DNA of 40,197 bases from an uncultured Paracoccus sp. (GTDB taxonomy: Bacteria > Pseudomonadota > Alphaproteobacteria > Rhodobacterales > Rhodobacteraceae): contig NZ_CANKWH010000024.1 in NCBI RefSeq assembly GCF_947487305.1, positions 1 to 40,197 on the forward strand, read 5' to 3'. Positions 24,917 through 33,399 of the stretch are shown here, piece by piece. Position numbers and translations under genes: made by a program. The notes beneath the pieces are model-generated. The model made no database searches and was not told the origin of the DNA. It saw nothing but the letters and a program-made list of their open reading frames with translations. Within the stretch, counting starts at the first letter, position 1, and each line of letters starts with the position of its first letter.

Positions 24917-25306
24917 TCAGACGCGGCGGCGCTTGGGCGGGCGGCAGCCGTTATGGGCGATCGGGGTGACGTCACGGATGGCCGTGATGTTGAACCCGAC
25001 AGCGGCCAGTGCGCGCAGAGCCGATTCACGACCCGAGCCCGGACCCTGAACTTCGACTTCCAGCGTGCGGACGCCGTGTTCCTGTGCCTTCTTGCCCGCG
25101 TCTTCTGCGGCCATCTGCGCGGCATAGGGGGTCGATTTGCGCGAGCCCTTGAAGCCCATGGTGCCAGCCGACGACCACGAGATCGCATTGCCCTGCACGT
25201 CCGAGATCAGGATCTTGGTGTTGTTGAACGACGAGTTCACATGAGCAACGCCGGTGGCGATGTTCTTGGAAACCTTCTTCTTCGTACGACGAGTATCGCG
25301 TGCCAT
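24917..25306 (-). CDS. rpsK: 30S ribosomal protein S11
   Basis: S11 belongs to the 30S platform near the decoding site. The 129 residues include GVAHVNSSFNNTKI near the start, the SSAGTMGFKGSRKSTPYAAQ motif, and the end GCRPPKRRRV. Length and order are standard. It follows rpsM by 12 bases, with an AGGGGG ribosome-binding site. Confidence 0.98.
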   Translation of the reverse strand: MARDTRRTKKKVSKNIATGVAHVNSSFNNTKILISDVQGNAISWSSAGTMGFKGSRKSTPYAAQMAAEDAGKKAQEHGVRTLEVEVQGPGSGRESALRALAAVGFNITAIRDVTPIAHNGCRPPKRRRV

Positions 25307-25318
25307 GATGCTGCCCCC

Positions 25319-25687
25319 TTACTTCTTCTTGCCGGCGATCGGCTTCGCCGGGCCCTTGCGGGTGCGGGCATTGGTGTGGGTGCGCTGGCCACGAACCGGC
25401 AGGTTGCGGCGGTGGCGCAGGCCACGATAGGAACCGAGGTCCATCAGGCGCTTGATGTTCATCTGCACTTCGCGGCGCAGGTCGCCTTCGACGGTCAGGT
25501 TCGCGTCGATGTATTCGCGGATGGCCAGAACCTCGGCATCCGACAGGTCGTTGACGCGGCCAGTCGGATCGATGCCGACCGCTTCCACGATCTGGGTGGC
25601 ATACATCGGGCCGATCCCGTGAATGTAAGTCAGTGCGATGGGGACACGTTTCCCCGTCGGAATATTGACGCCAGCAATACGAGCCAC
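25319..25687 (-). CDS. rpsM: 30S ribosomal protein S13
   Basis: S13 is at the head of the 30S subunit and contacts tRNA and the large subunit. The 122 residues begin (M)ARIAGVNIPTGKRV and end PIAGKKK, with the helix-turn signature LRREVQMNIKRL and RGLRHRRNLPVRGQRTHTNA. Translation starts at GTG 25687, judged from the conserved N-terminus and an AGGAAGGA site 8 bases before. First gene after adk, 202 bases away. Confidence 0.97.
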   Translation of the reverse strand: MARIAGVNIPTGKRVPIALTYIHGIGPMYATQIVEAVGIDPTGRVNDLSDAEVLAIREYIDANLTVEGDLRREVQMNIKRLMDLGSYRGLRHRRNLPVRGQRTHTNARTRKGPAKPIAGKKK

Positions 25688-25820
25688 GCGTTTGTCCTTC
25701 CTGGTTGCGGTTCCGTAGCGCCGGAACCTTTTTTCACAACGAAGGGCCCGAAAGCCTAGCCTTCGGGCCGGTCTATGGGCCACCCGCCGATTGGGGTGAT
25801 TCTCTCTCGAGATGTTGTCA

Positions 25821-25847
25821 AATATAGGTCAAGCAAAAAAAGGTCAA
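25821..25847 (-). promoter_or_regulatory. Candidate promoter for rpsM-rpsK-rpoA-rplQ
   Basis: In the adk-rpsM gap, TTGACC (25847-25842) and TATATT (25826-25821) face rpsM with a 15-base spacer, shorter than ideal. The patch is clearly AT-richer than its surroundings. A stem GGCCCGAA/TTCGGGCC (25745-25769) lies between it and rpsM. Confidence 0.3.
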
Positions 25848-25889
25848 GGCCACGACGCCGCGTTGCGGCATCCGGCCCCTGCCCTCGGT

Positions 25890-26540
25890 TCAGTGCTTGT
25901 CCAGAACCGCCGAAATCTCGCCCGCAACCGCCTCGATCTCGCCCAGGCCGTCGACGGTGCTGAGCTTGCCCTTGGCGTAGTAGTAACCGATCAGCGGCGA
26001 GGTTTTCTTGTAATATTCCAGCAGCCGGGTCTTCAGGCTGTCCTCGTTGTCATCGGCGCGCCGGCGCAGGTCGGTCGAGCCGCAGACATCGCAGATGCCG
26101 GGCTTGGCGGTCGGCTTGGTCTCGTCGTGATAGACCTCGCCGCAATTGCCGCAGGTAAAGCGCTTGGTTATGCGGTTCACCAGCGCCTCGTCATCGACGC
26201 GCATCTCGATCACGGCGTCCAGCGGCATCCCGGTCTCGTCCAGCAGCGCTCCCAGGGCGTCGGCCTGCCCCAGCGTGCGGGGGAAGCCGTCGAAGATGAA
26301 ACCCACGCCGCCCTCGGCCAGCTTCTCGCGGATCAGGCCGATGACGATCTCGTCCGTCACCAGCTCGCCCCGGTCCATGACCGCCGCCACGCGCTTGCCC
26401 ATTTCCGAGCCGCTGGCCTTGGCCTCGCGCAGCATGTCCCCGGTGGAGAGCTGAACCATTCCCCTTTCCTCCACCAGACGGCGGGCCTGCGTGCCCTTGC
26501 CTGCGCCCGGTGGCCCCAGAAGAATGATATTGACGGTCAT
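25890..26540 (-). CDS. adk: Adenylate kinase
   Basis: Adk interconverts ATP + AMP and 2 ADP. The 216-residue long-form enzyme has the P-loop GPPGAGKGTQ (9-18), the AMP-site GFPRTLGQAD, and a LID with four cysteines (CGNCG ... CDVCGS), the zinc-binding pattern. GAGGGG precedes the ATG. It lies between secY and rpsM, as is usual in alphaproteobacteria. Confidence 0.97.
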   Translation of the reverse strand: MTVNIILLGPPGAGKGTQARRLVEERGMVQLSTGDMLREAKASGSEMGKRVAAVMDRGELVTDEIVIGLIREKLAEGGVGFIFDGFPRTLGQADALGALLDETGMPLDAVIEMRVDDEALVNRITKRFTCGNCGEVYHDETKPTAKPGICDVCGSTDLRRRADDNEDSLKTRLLEYYKKTSPLIGYYYAKGKLSTVDGLGEIEAVAGEISAVLDKH

Positions 26541-26588
26541 GGTCTGTCCCCTCGGTCAGTTTGTCGTTTCCGCGTCCTCGGCCGGCGC

Positions 26589-27965
<1,377 letters not shown>

Positions 27966-28073
27966 ATTATTCGTGCCTCGTCTCATGACAGCGCCGCCGA
28001 ACCGTTCCCCGGTCGGCGGCGCCTTGGAAAACCTTGTTGCTATCTATGGGGCGCGCGCGCCCCCTTCAACAGC

Positions 28074-28559
28074 TTATTCGGCCGCCGCTGCTTCCTTGGC
28101 CGGGGCGGTCACAGTGACCTTGCCGCCGACTTTCTCGACCGCCTCGATGGCTGCCTTGGAGGCGCCGGTGACGGTCAGGTTCAGCTTGGCCTTCAGTTCA
28201 CCCTTGGCCAGCAGGCGGATGCCGTCCAGCTTGCGGCGCACGGTGCCCGAGGCGACCAGCGCGTCTTCGGTCACGTCAGCCTTGGCATCCAGCTTGCCCG
28301 CATCGATGAAGGCCTGGATCTGGCCGAGGTTCACCACGGCAAAGCTCTTGGCGTTCGGCGCGGTGAAGCCACGCTTCGGAAGACGCCGGTAGAGCGGCAT
28401 CTGGCCACCCTCGTAGCCGTTCAGCGCAACGCCCGAACGCGATTTCTGGCCCTTGATACCCCGGCCGGCAGTTTTGCCCTTGCCCGAGCCCGGACCACGC
28501 GCGACGCGCTTCTTCTTACGGTTCGCGCCATCATTGTCGCGGATTTCATGCAGTTTCAT
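28074..28559 (-). CDS. rplO: 50S ribosomal protein L15
   Basis: This large-subunit assembly protein of 161 residues starts MKLHEIRDNDGANRKKKRV. The glycine/arginine-rich N-terminal arm (GPGSGKGKTAGRGIKGQKS) and GGQMPLYRRLPKRGF are conserved family blocks. AAGGAG lies 8 bases before ATG 28559. The frame is open further upstream but that part looks non-coding. It is the first ribosomal gene here: the usual upstream neighbours rpmD and rpsE are not next to it. Confidence 0.97.
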   Translation of the reverse strand: MKLHEIRDNDGANRKKKRVARGPGSGKGKTAGRGIKGQKSRSGVALNGYEGGQMPLYRRLPKRGFTAPNAKSFAVVNLGQIQAFIDAGKLDAKADVTEDALVASGTVRRKLDGIRLLAKGELKAKLNLTVTGASKAAIEAVEKVGGKVTVTAPAKEAAAAE

Positions 28560-28780
28560 GTCGCTTCTCCTTGCCGGACGCGCCCCCGAAGCGATGATGG
28601 GACGGACACGGCGTTTCTTGCTTGTTGAGTCGTTTTCAGTCGGCGGCCCGTGCGGGCACCGGCGGTCCCTAGCGAATGCAGGGCGCCGGGTCAAGGCCCG
28701 GGTCAGGCGCTGCGCCTGCGCGACGCATCGCCGCAGGCGGCCGGACGCGATGGCCCATGAGCAAGCCCGCCCTCGCGCGT

Positions 28781-28850
28781 CAAAATATATAATATTTGAA
28801 TAATGATAATCCAATTGAAAATTAAAATGATTATCAATAATAATAATGGC
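28781..28850. promoter_or_regulatory. AT-rich promoter region with two Fur-box-like dyads
   Basis: The rplO-subtilase gap (28560-28903) contains about 70 bases of very AT-rich DNA. TTGAATAATGATAATCCAA (28796-28814) is a 19-base imperfect palindrome closely resembling the classical Fur box. A second dyad TGATTATCA lies at 28828-28836. Between and over them, TTGAAA (28815-28820) and TAATAAT (28838-28844) form a candidate plus-strand promoter at 17-base spacing. The rest of the gap, next to rplO, is GC-rich and shows no gene. Confidence 0.5.
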
Positions 28851-28903
28851 GCGCCAAAAATGGCGGAATCACCCGCCGATTTCGAGTTATCTGGAGAGAA
28901 CTC

Positions 28904-30124
28904 ATGACCAAGTCGATCATAGTGCGCGATGACAATTTCGGCCTGCGCATGGCCACCGGCAGTCGCGGTTTCGACACGCTCGACCGGGGGCCGGTCATGG
29001 GCGCGACCAACGGGGTTCCGCCCAAGCCATCGATCGAGGTCGAGGACCTGTCGAAGGAGGACATGAACGACCTGCGGCGGGATCCCTCAGTCCGGGCGAT
29101 CACCCAGTCCATGCCGATCCAGTTGATCACCCCCACCGAATCGGCGGCGGCGGCAGGCGGCGGCAGCGTCACCTGGGGCGTGAAGGCGGTGGGCGCGGAT
29201 GTATCGGCCTTCGACGGTACCGGGGTGAAGGTCGCGGTGCTGGATACCGGCATTGACCCGACTCATGGGGCCTTTGCCGGCGTCAACCTGCAGATGAAGA
29301 ACTTCACCGGCGGCCCCGACAGCGCCCCCGATGGCAACCGGCACGGCACCCATTGCGCCGGCACTATCTTTGGCCGCGATGTGGGCGGGCTGCGCATCGG
29401 CGTCGCGCCGGGGATCACCGAGGCGATGATCGGCAAGGTCCTGGGCGATGACGGCAGCGGCGGCTCGGAAATGCTGTTCGAGGGAATGAAATGGGCGCAG
29501 GCCGGCGGCGCAAAGGTCATCTCGATGTCGCTTGGCTTCGACTTCCCCGGCCTGATCAAGCGGCTGATCGATCAGGGCTGGCCGGCGGAGCTGGCCGGAT
29601 CGGTCGCGCTCGAGGCCTATCGCGGCAACCTGCGCGCCTTTGATGCCATCATGGACATGTTCCGGGCGATGGCGCAGTTCGATGGCGGCACGGTGGTCGT
29701 TGCCGCGGCCGGCAACGAATCCGAACGCCAGATCAGCGCCAATTTCGAGGTCAGCGTGTCGGTGCCCGCCGCCGCCTTCGACGTGATCTCGGTCGGTGCG
29801 CTGGCCGAGGGACCTCAGGGGCTGACGGTGGCCAATTTCTCGAACACCAACCCGATTCTCTCGGCCCCGGGCGTCAACGTCATCTCAGCCAAGGTGGGCG
29901 GCGGCACGGTGGCGCTGAACGGCACCTCGATGGCCTGCCCGCATGTCGCGGGCCTGACCGCACTCTGGTGGCAGGCGCAGGCCGGACTGCCGGTGCCCCT
30001 GACCAGCGACGGCGTCAAGGCGCGGCTGCGCTCGGCCACGGATAGCGGCGCTTTCGCGGCAGGCGTGGATGTCGCGGATCGTGGCGAAGGTCTGGCCAAG
30101 GCGCCCCCAGGCGCGGGCGCCTGA
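28904..30124 (+). CDS. S8-family subtilisin-like serine peptidase
   Basis: This 406-residue subtilase has an intact catalytic set: Asp114 in VAVLDTGID, His147 in RHGTHCAGT, oxyanion Asn271 in AAAGNES, and Ser342 in NGTSMACPHVAG. Residues about 43-75 (IEVEDLSKEDMNDLRRDPSV) resemble an I9-type inhibitor propeptide. There is no signal peptide, so it acts inside the cell or leaves by another route. GGAGA precedes the ATG. It stands alone between rplO (divergent) and a transglycosylase gene (convergent), behind AT-rich Fur-like operators. The substrate is unknown. Confidence 0.9.
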   Translation: MTKSIIVRDDNFGLRMATGSRGFDTLDRGPVMGATNGVPPKPSIEVEDLSKEDMNDLRRDPSVRAITQSMPIQLITPTESAAAAGGGSVTWGVKAVGADVSAFDGTGVKVAVLDTGIDPTHGAFAGVNLQMKNFTGGPDSAPDGNRHGTHCAGTIFGRDVGGLRIGVAPGITEAMIGKVLGDDGSGGSEMLFEGMKWAQAGGAKVISMSLGFDFPGLIKRLIDQGWPAELAGSVALEAYRGNLRAFDAIMDMFRAMAQFDGGTVVVAAAGNESERQISANFEVSVSVPAAAFDVISVGALAEGPQGLTVANFSNTNPILSAPGVNVISAKVGGGTVALNGTSMACPHVAGLTALWWQAQAGLPVPLTSDGVKARLRSATDSGAFAAGVDVADRGEGLAKAPPGAGA

Positions 30125-30152
30125 CGGGCCGAAGATGATCGAAGAACGGGGT

Positions 30153-30172
30153 CAGCGCCAAATAAGGCGCTG
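30153..30172. terminator. Hairpin between convergent subtilase and transglycosylase genes
   Basis: CAGCGCC/GGCGCTG with a 6-base AAATAA loop lies 28 bases past the subtilase stop and 24 before the end of the convergent gene. There is no T-run, so it is at best a weak or rho-assisted bidirectional terminator. Confidence 0.35.
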
Positions 30173-30196
30173 GCCCGCTGATTCAGGCAGGGGTGA

Positions 30197-30679
30197 TCAG
30201 GACCGCAGCCCGGTCTCCTCCAAAAGGCCCATGCGCTTGGCCTCGTAGTAATAGCCGCGCGCATACCAGCCCACGGCGGCGTCCTGATCTCCCTGCGCGA
30301 CCAGATAGGCCCCGCGCAGGTATTTCACCGCGTATTGCAGGTTGGTGTCGCCGTTCAGCAGCCCCTCGGCCGAGCCCTGGTAGCCCATCGTCCGCGCGGT
30401 CTGCGGCAGGATCTGCATCAGCCCGTAATAGGGGCCGTTGCGCGCGCCGGGGCGATGGTCGGATTCGCGCAGGATCACCCGTTGCACCAGTTCCACCGGC
30501 ACGCCGTAATGCTTGGACCAGCGGTTGATGCTGGCGCGCAGTTCGGGCGTCTCGTTCGGATAGAGCCCCGCCTGCGTCACCGAGGGATCGGCAAGGTAAT
30601 TGCGGTCCTGCCCGCCGCCACAGGCCGAAAGGACGGTCACGCCGGCGATGGCCAGCACGCGCATGAGGGACAACATCAC
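30197..30679 (-). CDS. Lipoprotein lytic transglycosylase (SLT domain)
   Basis: This 160-residue enzyme cleaves peptidoglycan glycan strands. The N-terminus is a lipoprotein signal with lipobox LSAC and Cys20 as the lipidation site. The SLT/goose-lysozyme-like core follows, with the catalytic Glu72 in ILRESDHRP, GPYYGLMQI and NLQYAVKYLRG. It is compact, with no extra substrate domains. It is convergent with the subtilase and stands apart from the BCCT gene by 128 bases. Confidence 0.9.
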   Translation of the reverse strand: MMLSLMRVLAIAGVTVLSACGGGQDRNYLADPSVTQAGLYPNETPELRASINRWSKHYGVPVELVQRVILRESDHRPGARNGPYYGLMQILPQTARTMGYQGSAEGLLNGDTNLQYAVKYLRGAYLVAQGDQDAAVGWYARGYYYEAKRMGLLEETGLRS

Positions 30680-30807
30680 TGCCTCGATATTATGGTTCTC
30701 GTTGGCGCGGGACTATATGCCTCGGCCGGTCGTCGCGGAACGCGGAAAACCGGGGCGCGCGGGGCGCCCCGGACGACCGGCGGAAATCCGCCATCGAAGG
30801 TCACGGA

Positions 30808-32451
30808 TCAGGCGCGCTGCGCCGCGCCGTAGCGATCGCGCAGGTAATCCCGGTACAGCGCCTTGGCCAGCGACAGGCACATGCCGATCATCACGAAGGC
30901 AAAGGGCAGCGCGCCGATGATCATCGCGTTCTGCAACGCGCCAAGGCCCCCGCCCCCGGCCAGAACCAGCGCCGCGATCACCAGCGTCAGCAGCACGCCC
31001 CAGATGATCCGGTGGCGGATGCCGGTATCCACCGCGCCGCCGGCCATGATCGTGTTCATCACCAGGATGCCGGAATCGGCCGAGGTGACGAGGAAGGTCA
31101 GGATCAGCACCACCGACATGACCGCCACCGCCTGGTACAGCCCCTCGGGCAGCATCATCTGCAGCGTGACGAACAGCTTGTTGGTCAGCGAAGCATTGAC
31201 AATGGCACCATTGGCGACGCCGGTCAGTTCGAGATCGATGGCCGTGCCGCCCAGCAGCGTGAACCACAGGAAGCAGACCAGCGCCGGGGCGATGACCGCG
31301 CCAAGGATGAATTCGCGGATCGTCCGCCCCTTGGAAATGCGGGCGAGGAACAGGCCGACGAAGGGCGAAAAGGCGATCCACCAGGCCCAGTAGAAGGTGG
31401 TCCATCCCGATTGCCATTTGCCGAGCTCGCTGTCGGTCGAATAGGCCTCGAAGGACAGGGCGGGGAAATTCAGCAGGTAATCGACCATCGCCCGGCCATA
31501 GGTGGTCATCGCGAAGAGGAACGACCCGAAGATCGCGAAGACCACAAGCAGGACGCAGGACAGGATCAGGTTGATGTTGGACAGGTATTTCACCCCGCGG
31601 CCCACACCCGAGACAGCCGAGGCGATGGACATTCCCATGACCAGCACCAGCGCGAGGATCAGCCCGACCGATGAAGGCACCGGCGCGCCGCCATCTTCCC
31701 CGGGCTGCAGCAGCCACTCGATACCGAGGATCGAATAGGCCCCCTCGACCAGTTGGCTGACGCCGAAGCCGATGGTCACCGCGACGCCCAGAATGGTGGC
31801 GACGACCCCAAGGATGTCCACGACATGCCCCAGCGGCCCGTTCAGCGCCCGTCCGAAGATCGGGGTCAGGGCCGAGCGAATGGTCAGCGGCATGTCCCGG
31901 GTATAGCTGTAATAGGCAAGGGCAAGCCCGGTGACGACATAGATCGACCAGGCGTGGAAGCCGTAATGCATGAAGCTGTAGCGATAGGCGGTCTCGATCG
32001 CCGCGACGGTGTTCGGCTCGACATTGCCGCGCAGGATCTCGGGGTTCGAACCCCAGAGGCCCATCGGCTCGGCGGTCGCATAGACCATCAGCCCGACACC
32101 AAGACCCGCGCCAAACATCATCGCGAACCAGGAGAAGGTGGAGAACTCGGGCGCCTCGTCCCCGCGACCAAGCCGCCGCCGCCCGGTCCAGGGAATGACG
32201 GCAAGGACCAGCAGGAACCAGGCGAAAAGCCCGACCGACAGCACGTAGAATGCGTTGAAGATGTTCAGCAGCCCGGTATTCACCTCGGACAGCATCAGGT
32301 TCGCGTTCAGCGGGAAAAGCAGGGCCCAGACCACCAGAAGCGAGATCCCGATCTTCGAGACAAGGGCAATGGGAAGGGACTGGCCCTCGTAGAATCCGTC
32401 AGGCTGGGTGGCAATCTCGACATCCGTAAAGGGCGGCCGAATATTCTTCAT
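30808..32451 (-). CDS. BCCT-family betaine/carnitine/choline transporter
   Basis: This sodium- or proton-coupled carrier for trimethylammonium compounds has 547 residues with about twelve helices. Signature regions are FGAGLGVGLMVYATAEP (TM with the glycine stretch), GVGRGVKYLSNINL, and the family signature GWTTFYWAWWIAFSPFVG with ARISKGRTIREF. AAGGAG lies 9 bases before ATG 32451; a GTG two codons earlier is too close to it to be the start. It is 54 bases behind the TetR gene on the same strand. Context points to uptake of a betaine for the demethylases nearby. Confidence 0.92.
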   Translation of the reverse strand: MKNIRPPFTDVEIATQPDGFYEGQSLPIALVSKIGISLLVVWALLFPLNANLMLSEVNTGLLNIFNAFYVLSVGLFAWFLLVLAVIPWTGRRRLGRGDEAPEFSTFSWFAMMFGAGLGVGLMVYATAEPMGLWGSNPEILRGNVEPNTVAAIETAYRYSFMHYGFHAWSIYVVTGLALAYYSYTRDMPLTIRSALTPIFGRALNGPLGHVVDILGVVATILGVAVTIGFGVSQLVEGAYSILGIEWLLQPGEDGGAPVPSSVGLILALVLVMGMSIASAVSGVGRGVKYLSNINLILSCVLLVVFAIFGSFLFAMTTYGRAMVDYLLNFPALSFEAYSTDSELGKWQSGWTTFYWAWWIAFSPFVGLFLARISKGRTIREFILGAVIAPALVCFLWFTLLGGTAIDLELTGVANGAIVNASLTNKLFVTLQMMLPEGLYQAVAVMSVVLILTFLVTSADSGILVMNTIMAGGAVDTGIRHRIIWGVLLTLVIAALVLAGGGGLGALQNAMIIGALPFAFVMIGMCLSLAKALYRDYLRDRYGAAQRA

Positions 32452-32505
32452 ATTCACGTTCTCCTTTGAAAGTCATTTGTCGATGTAAAGGCAGCAGCCG
32501 TCGGA

Positions 32506-33153
32506 TCAGCCTTTCAGCAGGTGGGCATGGCGGCCGCGAAAGCGGGCAATCTCGTTCGGGCTGGGGGCAATCCCGGTATAGACCTCGACGTAATCGGGCA
32601 TCCGGTCGATCCGCACCCCGGGATCGTCGACGATCATCATCGAGATATAGCCGACTTGGGTGAAATAGGCCGTGTGCGAACGGACCAGCGCGCTTTTGTC
32701 GTCATAGCCGAACCGCTTGAACATGCGGATCAGCGCGTCGATCCGCTGGCTGTCGGCATCGGCCAGCGTGCCGGTCAGCGCCGGGTCGTTCTTGGCCCAG
32801 TTCCTGACCGCAAGGTCGAAGGGGGCATCGAACAACTCGGCATTCAGCCAGCAGTCGAACATGTTGAAGACCGCCTCGTTGATGGTCTCGGCATAGCCTT
32901 CGACCTGCCGCACGAAATTGTCGGTATTCTTGGCCTTCCAGCGCTCCAGCAGCCCATCCAGCAGGGCCTCGCGCGAGGCGAAGTGCCAATAGAAGGCGGT
33001 GCGGGTGCTCTCGACCATCTCGGCCAGCGCGGCGATGCGGATCTTGTCGACGCCCTGGGTGATCAGGACCTGGTAGGCCGCGTCCAGCCACGGCCTTGCC
33101 CCGTCAGGCTCGCCGGTCAGATTCGCGCTGGTCTGGATGACGTTCATCGGCAT
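32506..33153 (-). CDS. TetR-family regulator of the betaine cluster
   Basis: This repressor-type protein of about 215 residues has an N-terminal HTH (about 20-60) with AALAEMVESTRTAFYWHFAS, the TetR recognition-helix pattern. The C-terminal domain is a variable ligand-binding part. The frame also opens at GTG 33171, but GAAGG before ATG 33153 fits a later start. It precedes the BCCT gene in the same orientation and faces the flavoprotein operon across two palindromes, so it probably controls both. The ligand is unknown. Confidence 0.87.
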   Translation of the reverse strand: MPMNVIQTSANLTGEPDGARPWLDAAYQVLITQGVDKIRIAALAEMVESTRTAFYWHFASREALLDGLLERWKAKNTDNFVRQVEGYAETINEAVFNMFDCWLNAELFDAPFDLAVRNWAKNDPALTGTLADADSQRIDALIRMFKRFGYDDKSALVRSHTAYFTQVGYISMMIVDDPGVRIDRMPDYVEVYTGIAPSPNEIARFRGRHAHLLKG

Positions 33154-33176
33154 GTATTGCCCGACCTTCACGCTAT

Positions 33177-33223
33177 TGTCAAATCAATTGACATATAGGT
33201 TCTTATAACTGACACTAGTGTCA
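33177..33223. promoter_or_regulatory. Two palindromic operators in the TetR/flavoprotein divergent region
   Basis: TGTCAA-N5-TTGACA (33177-33193) and the perfect 14-base palindrome TGACACTAGTGTCA (33210-33223) share the TGTCA half-site and are centred about 31 bases apart, roughly three helical turns. They lie just upstream of the TetR gene and are the best candidates for its binding sites. Confidence 0.6.
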
Positions 33224-33254
33224 ATTGGGGCCTTTTCCGGGGAGGACGGCGGCC

Positions 33255-33373
33255 ATGAATTCACCAATATCCGCGTGACCCATGTGAACCTGCCGCTGGA
33301 CGCCCCGTTCTGGTGGACCGGCGGCCTTTATCCCGCCTCCCCCGGCCGCTATCGCCGCCTGTCCCTGCATTGA
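33255..33373 (+). pseudogene. Stub of an enolase-superfamily (mandelate racemase/MLE) gene
   Basis: GGAGG and an ATG (33255) are followed, after a one-base frame loss, by a frame reading EFTNIRVTHVNLPLDAPFWW, then TGGLYP, then unrelated residues and TGA at 33371. The block resembles the N-terminal capping-domain strand of mandelate racemase/muconate-lactonizing enzymes (MKITxIRVxxVxxPL...). Restoring one base after ATGAA gives the usual MKFTNIR start. The barrel with all catalytic residues is missing, so this looks like a large deletion. Based on family pattern memory only. Confidence 0.55.
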
Positions 33374-33399
33374 CCCGACACTCCGAAGGTTCCACTGCC

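Noticed and set aside
28047..28063. Self-complementary GGGGCGCGCGCGCCCC between secY and rplO as a terminator
   Set aside because: No T-run and the sequence is simple alternating GC, which is common by chance here; the operon continues into secY.
28560..28814. In-frame upstream extension of rplO (about 85 codons)
   Set aside because: L15 has a conserved start at 28559 with AAGGAG before it; the extension is unlike any L15 and runs into AT-rich regulatory DNA.
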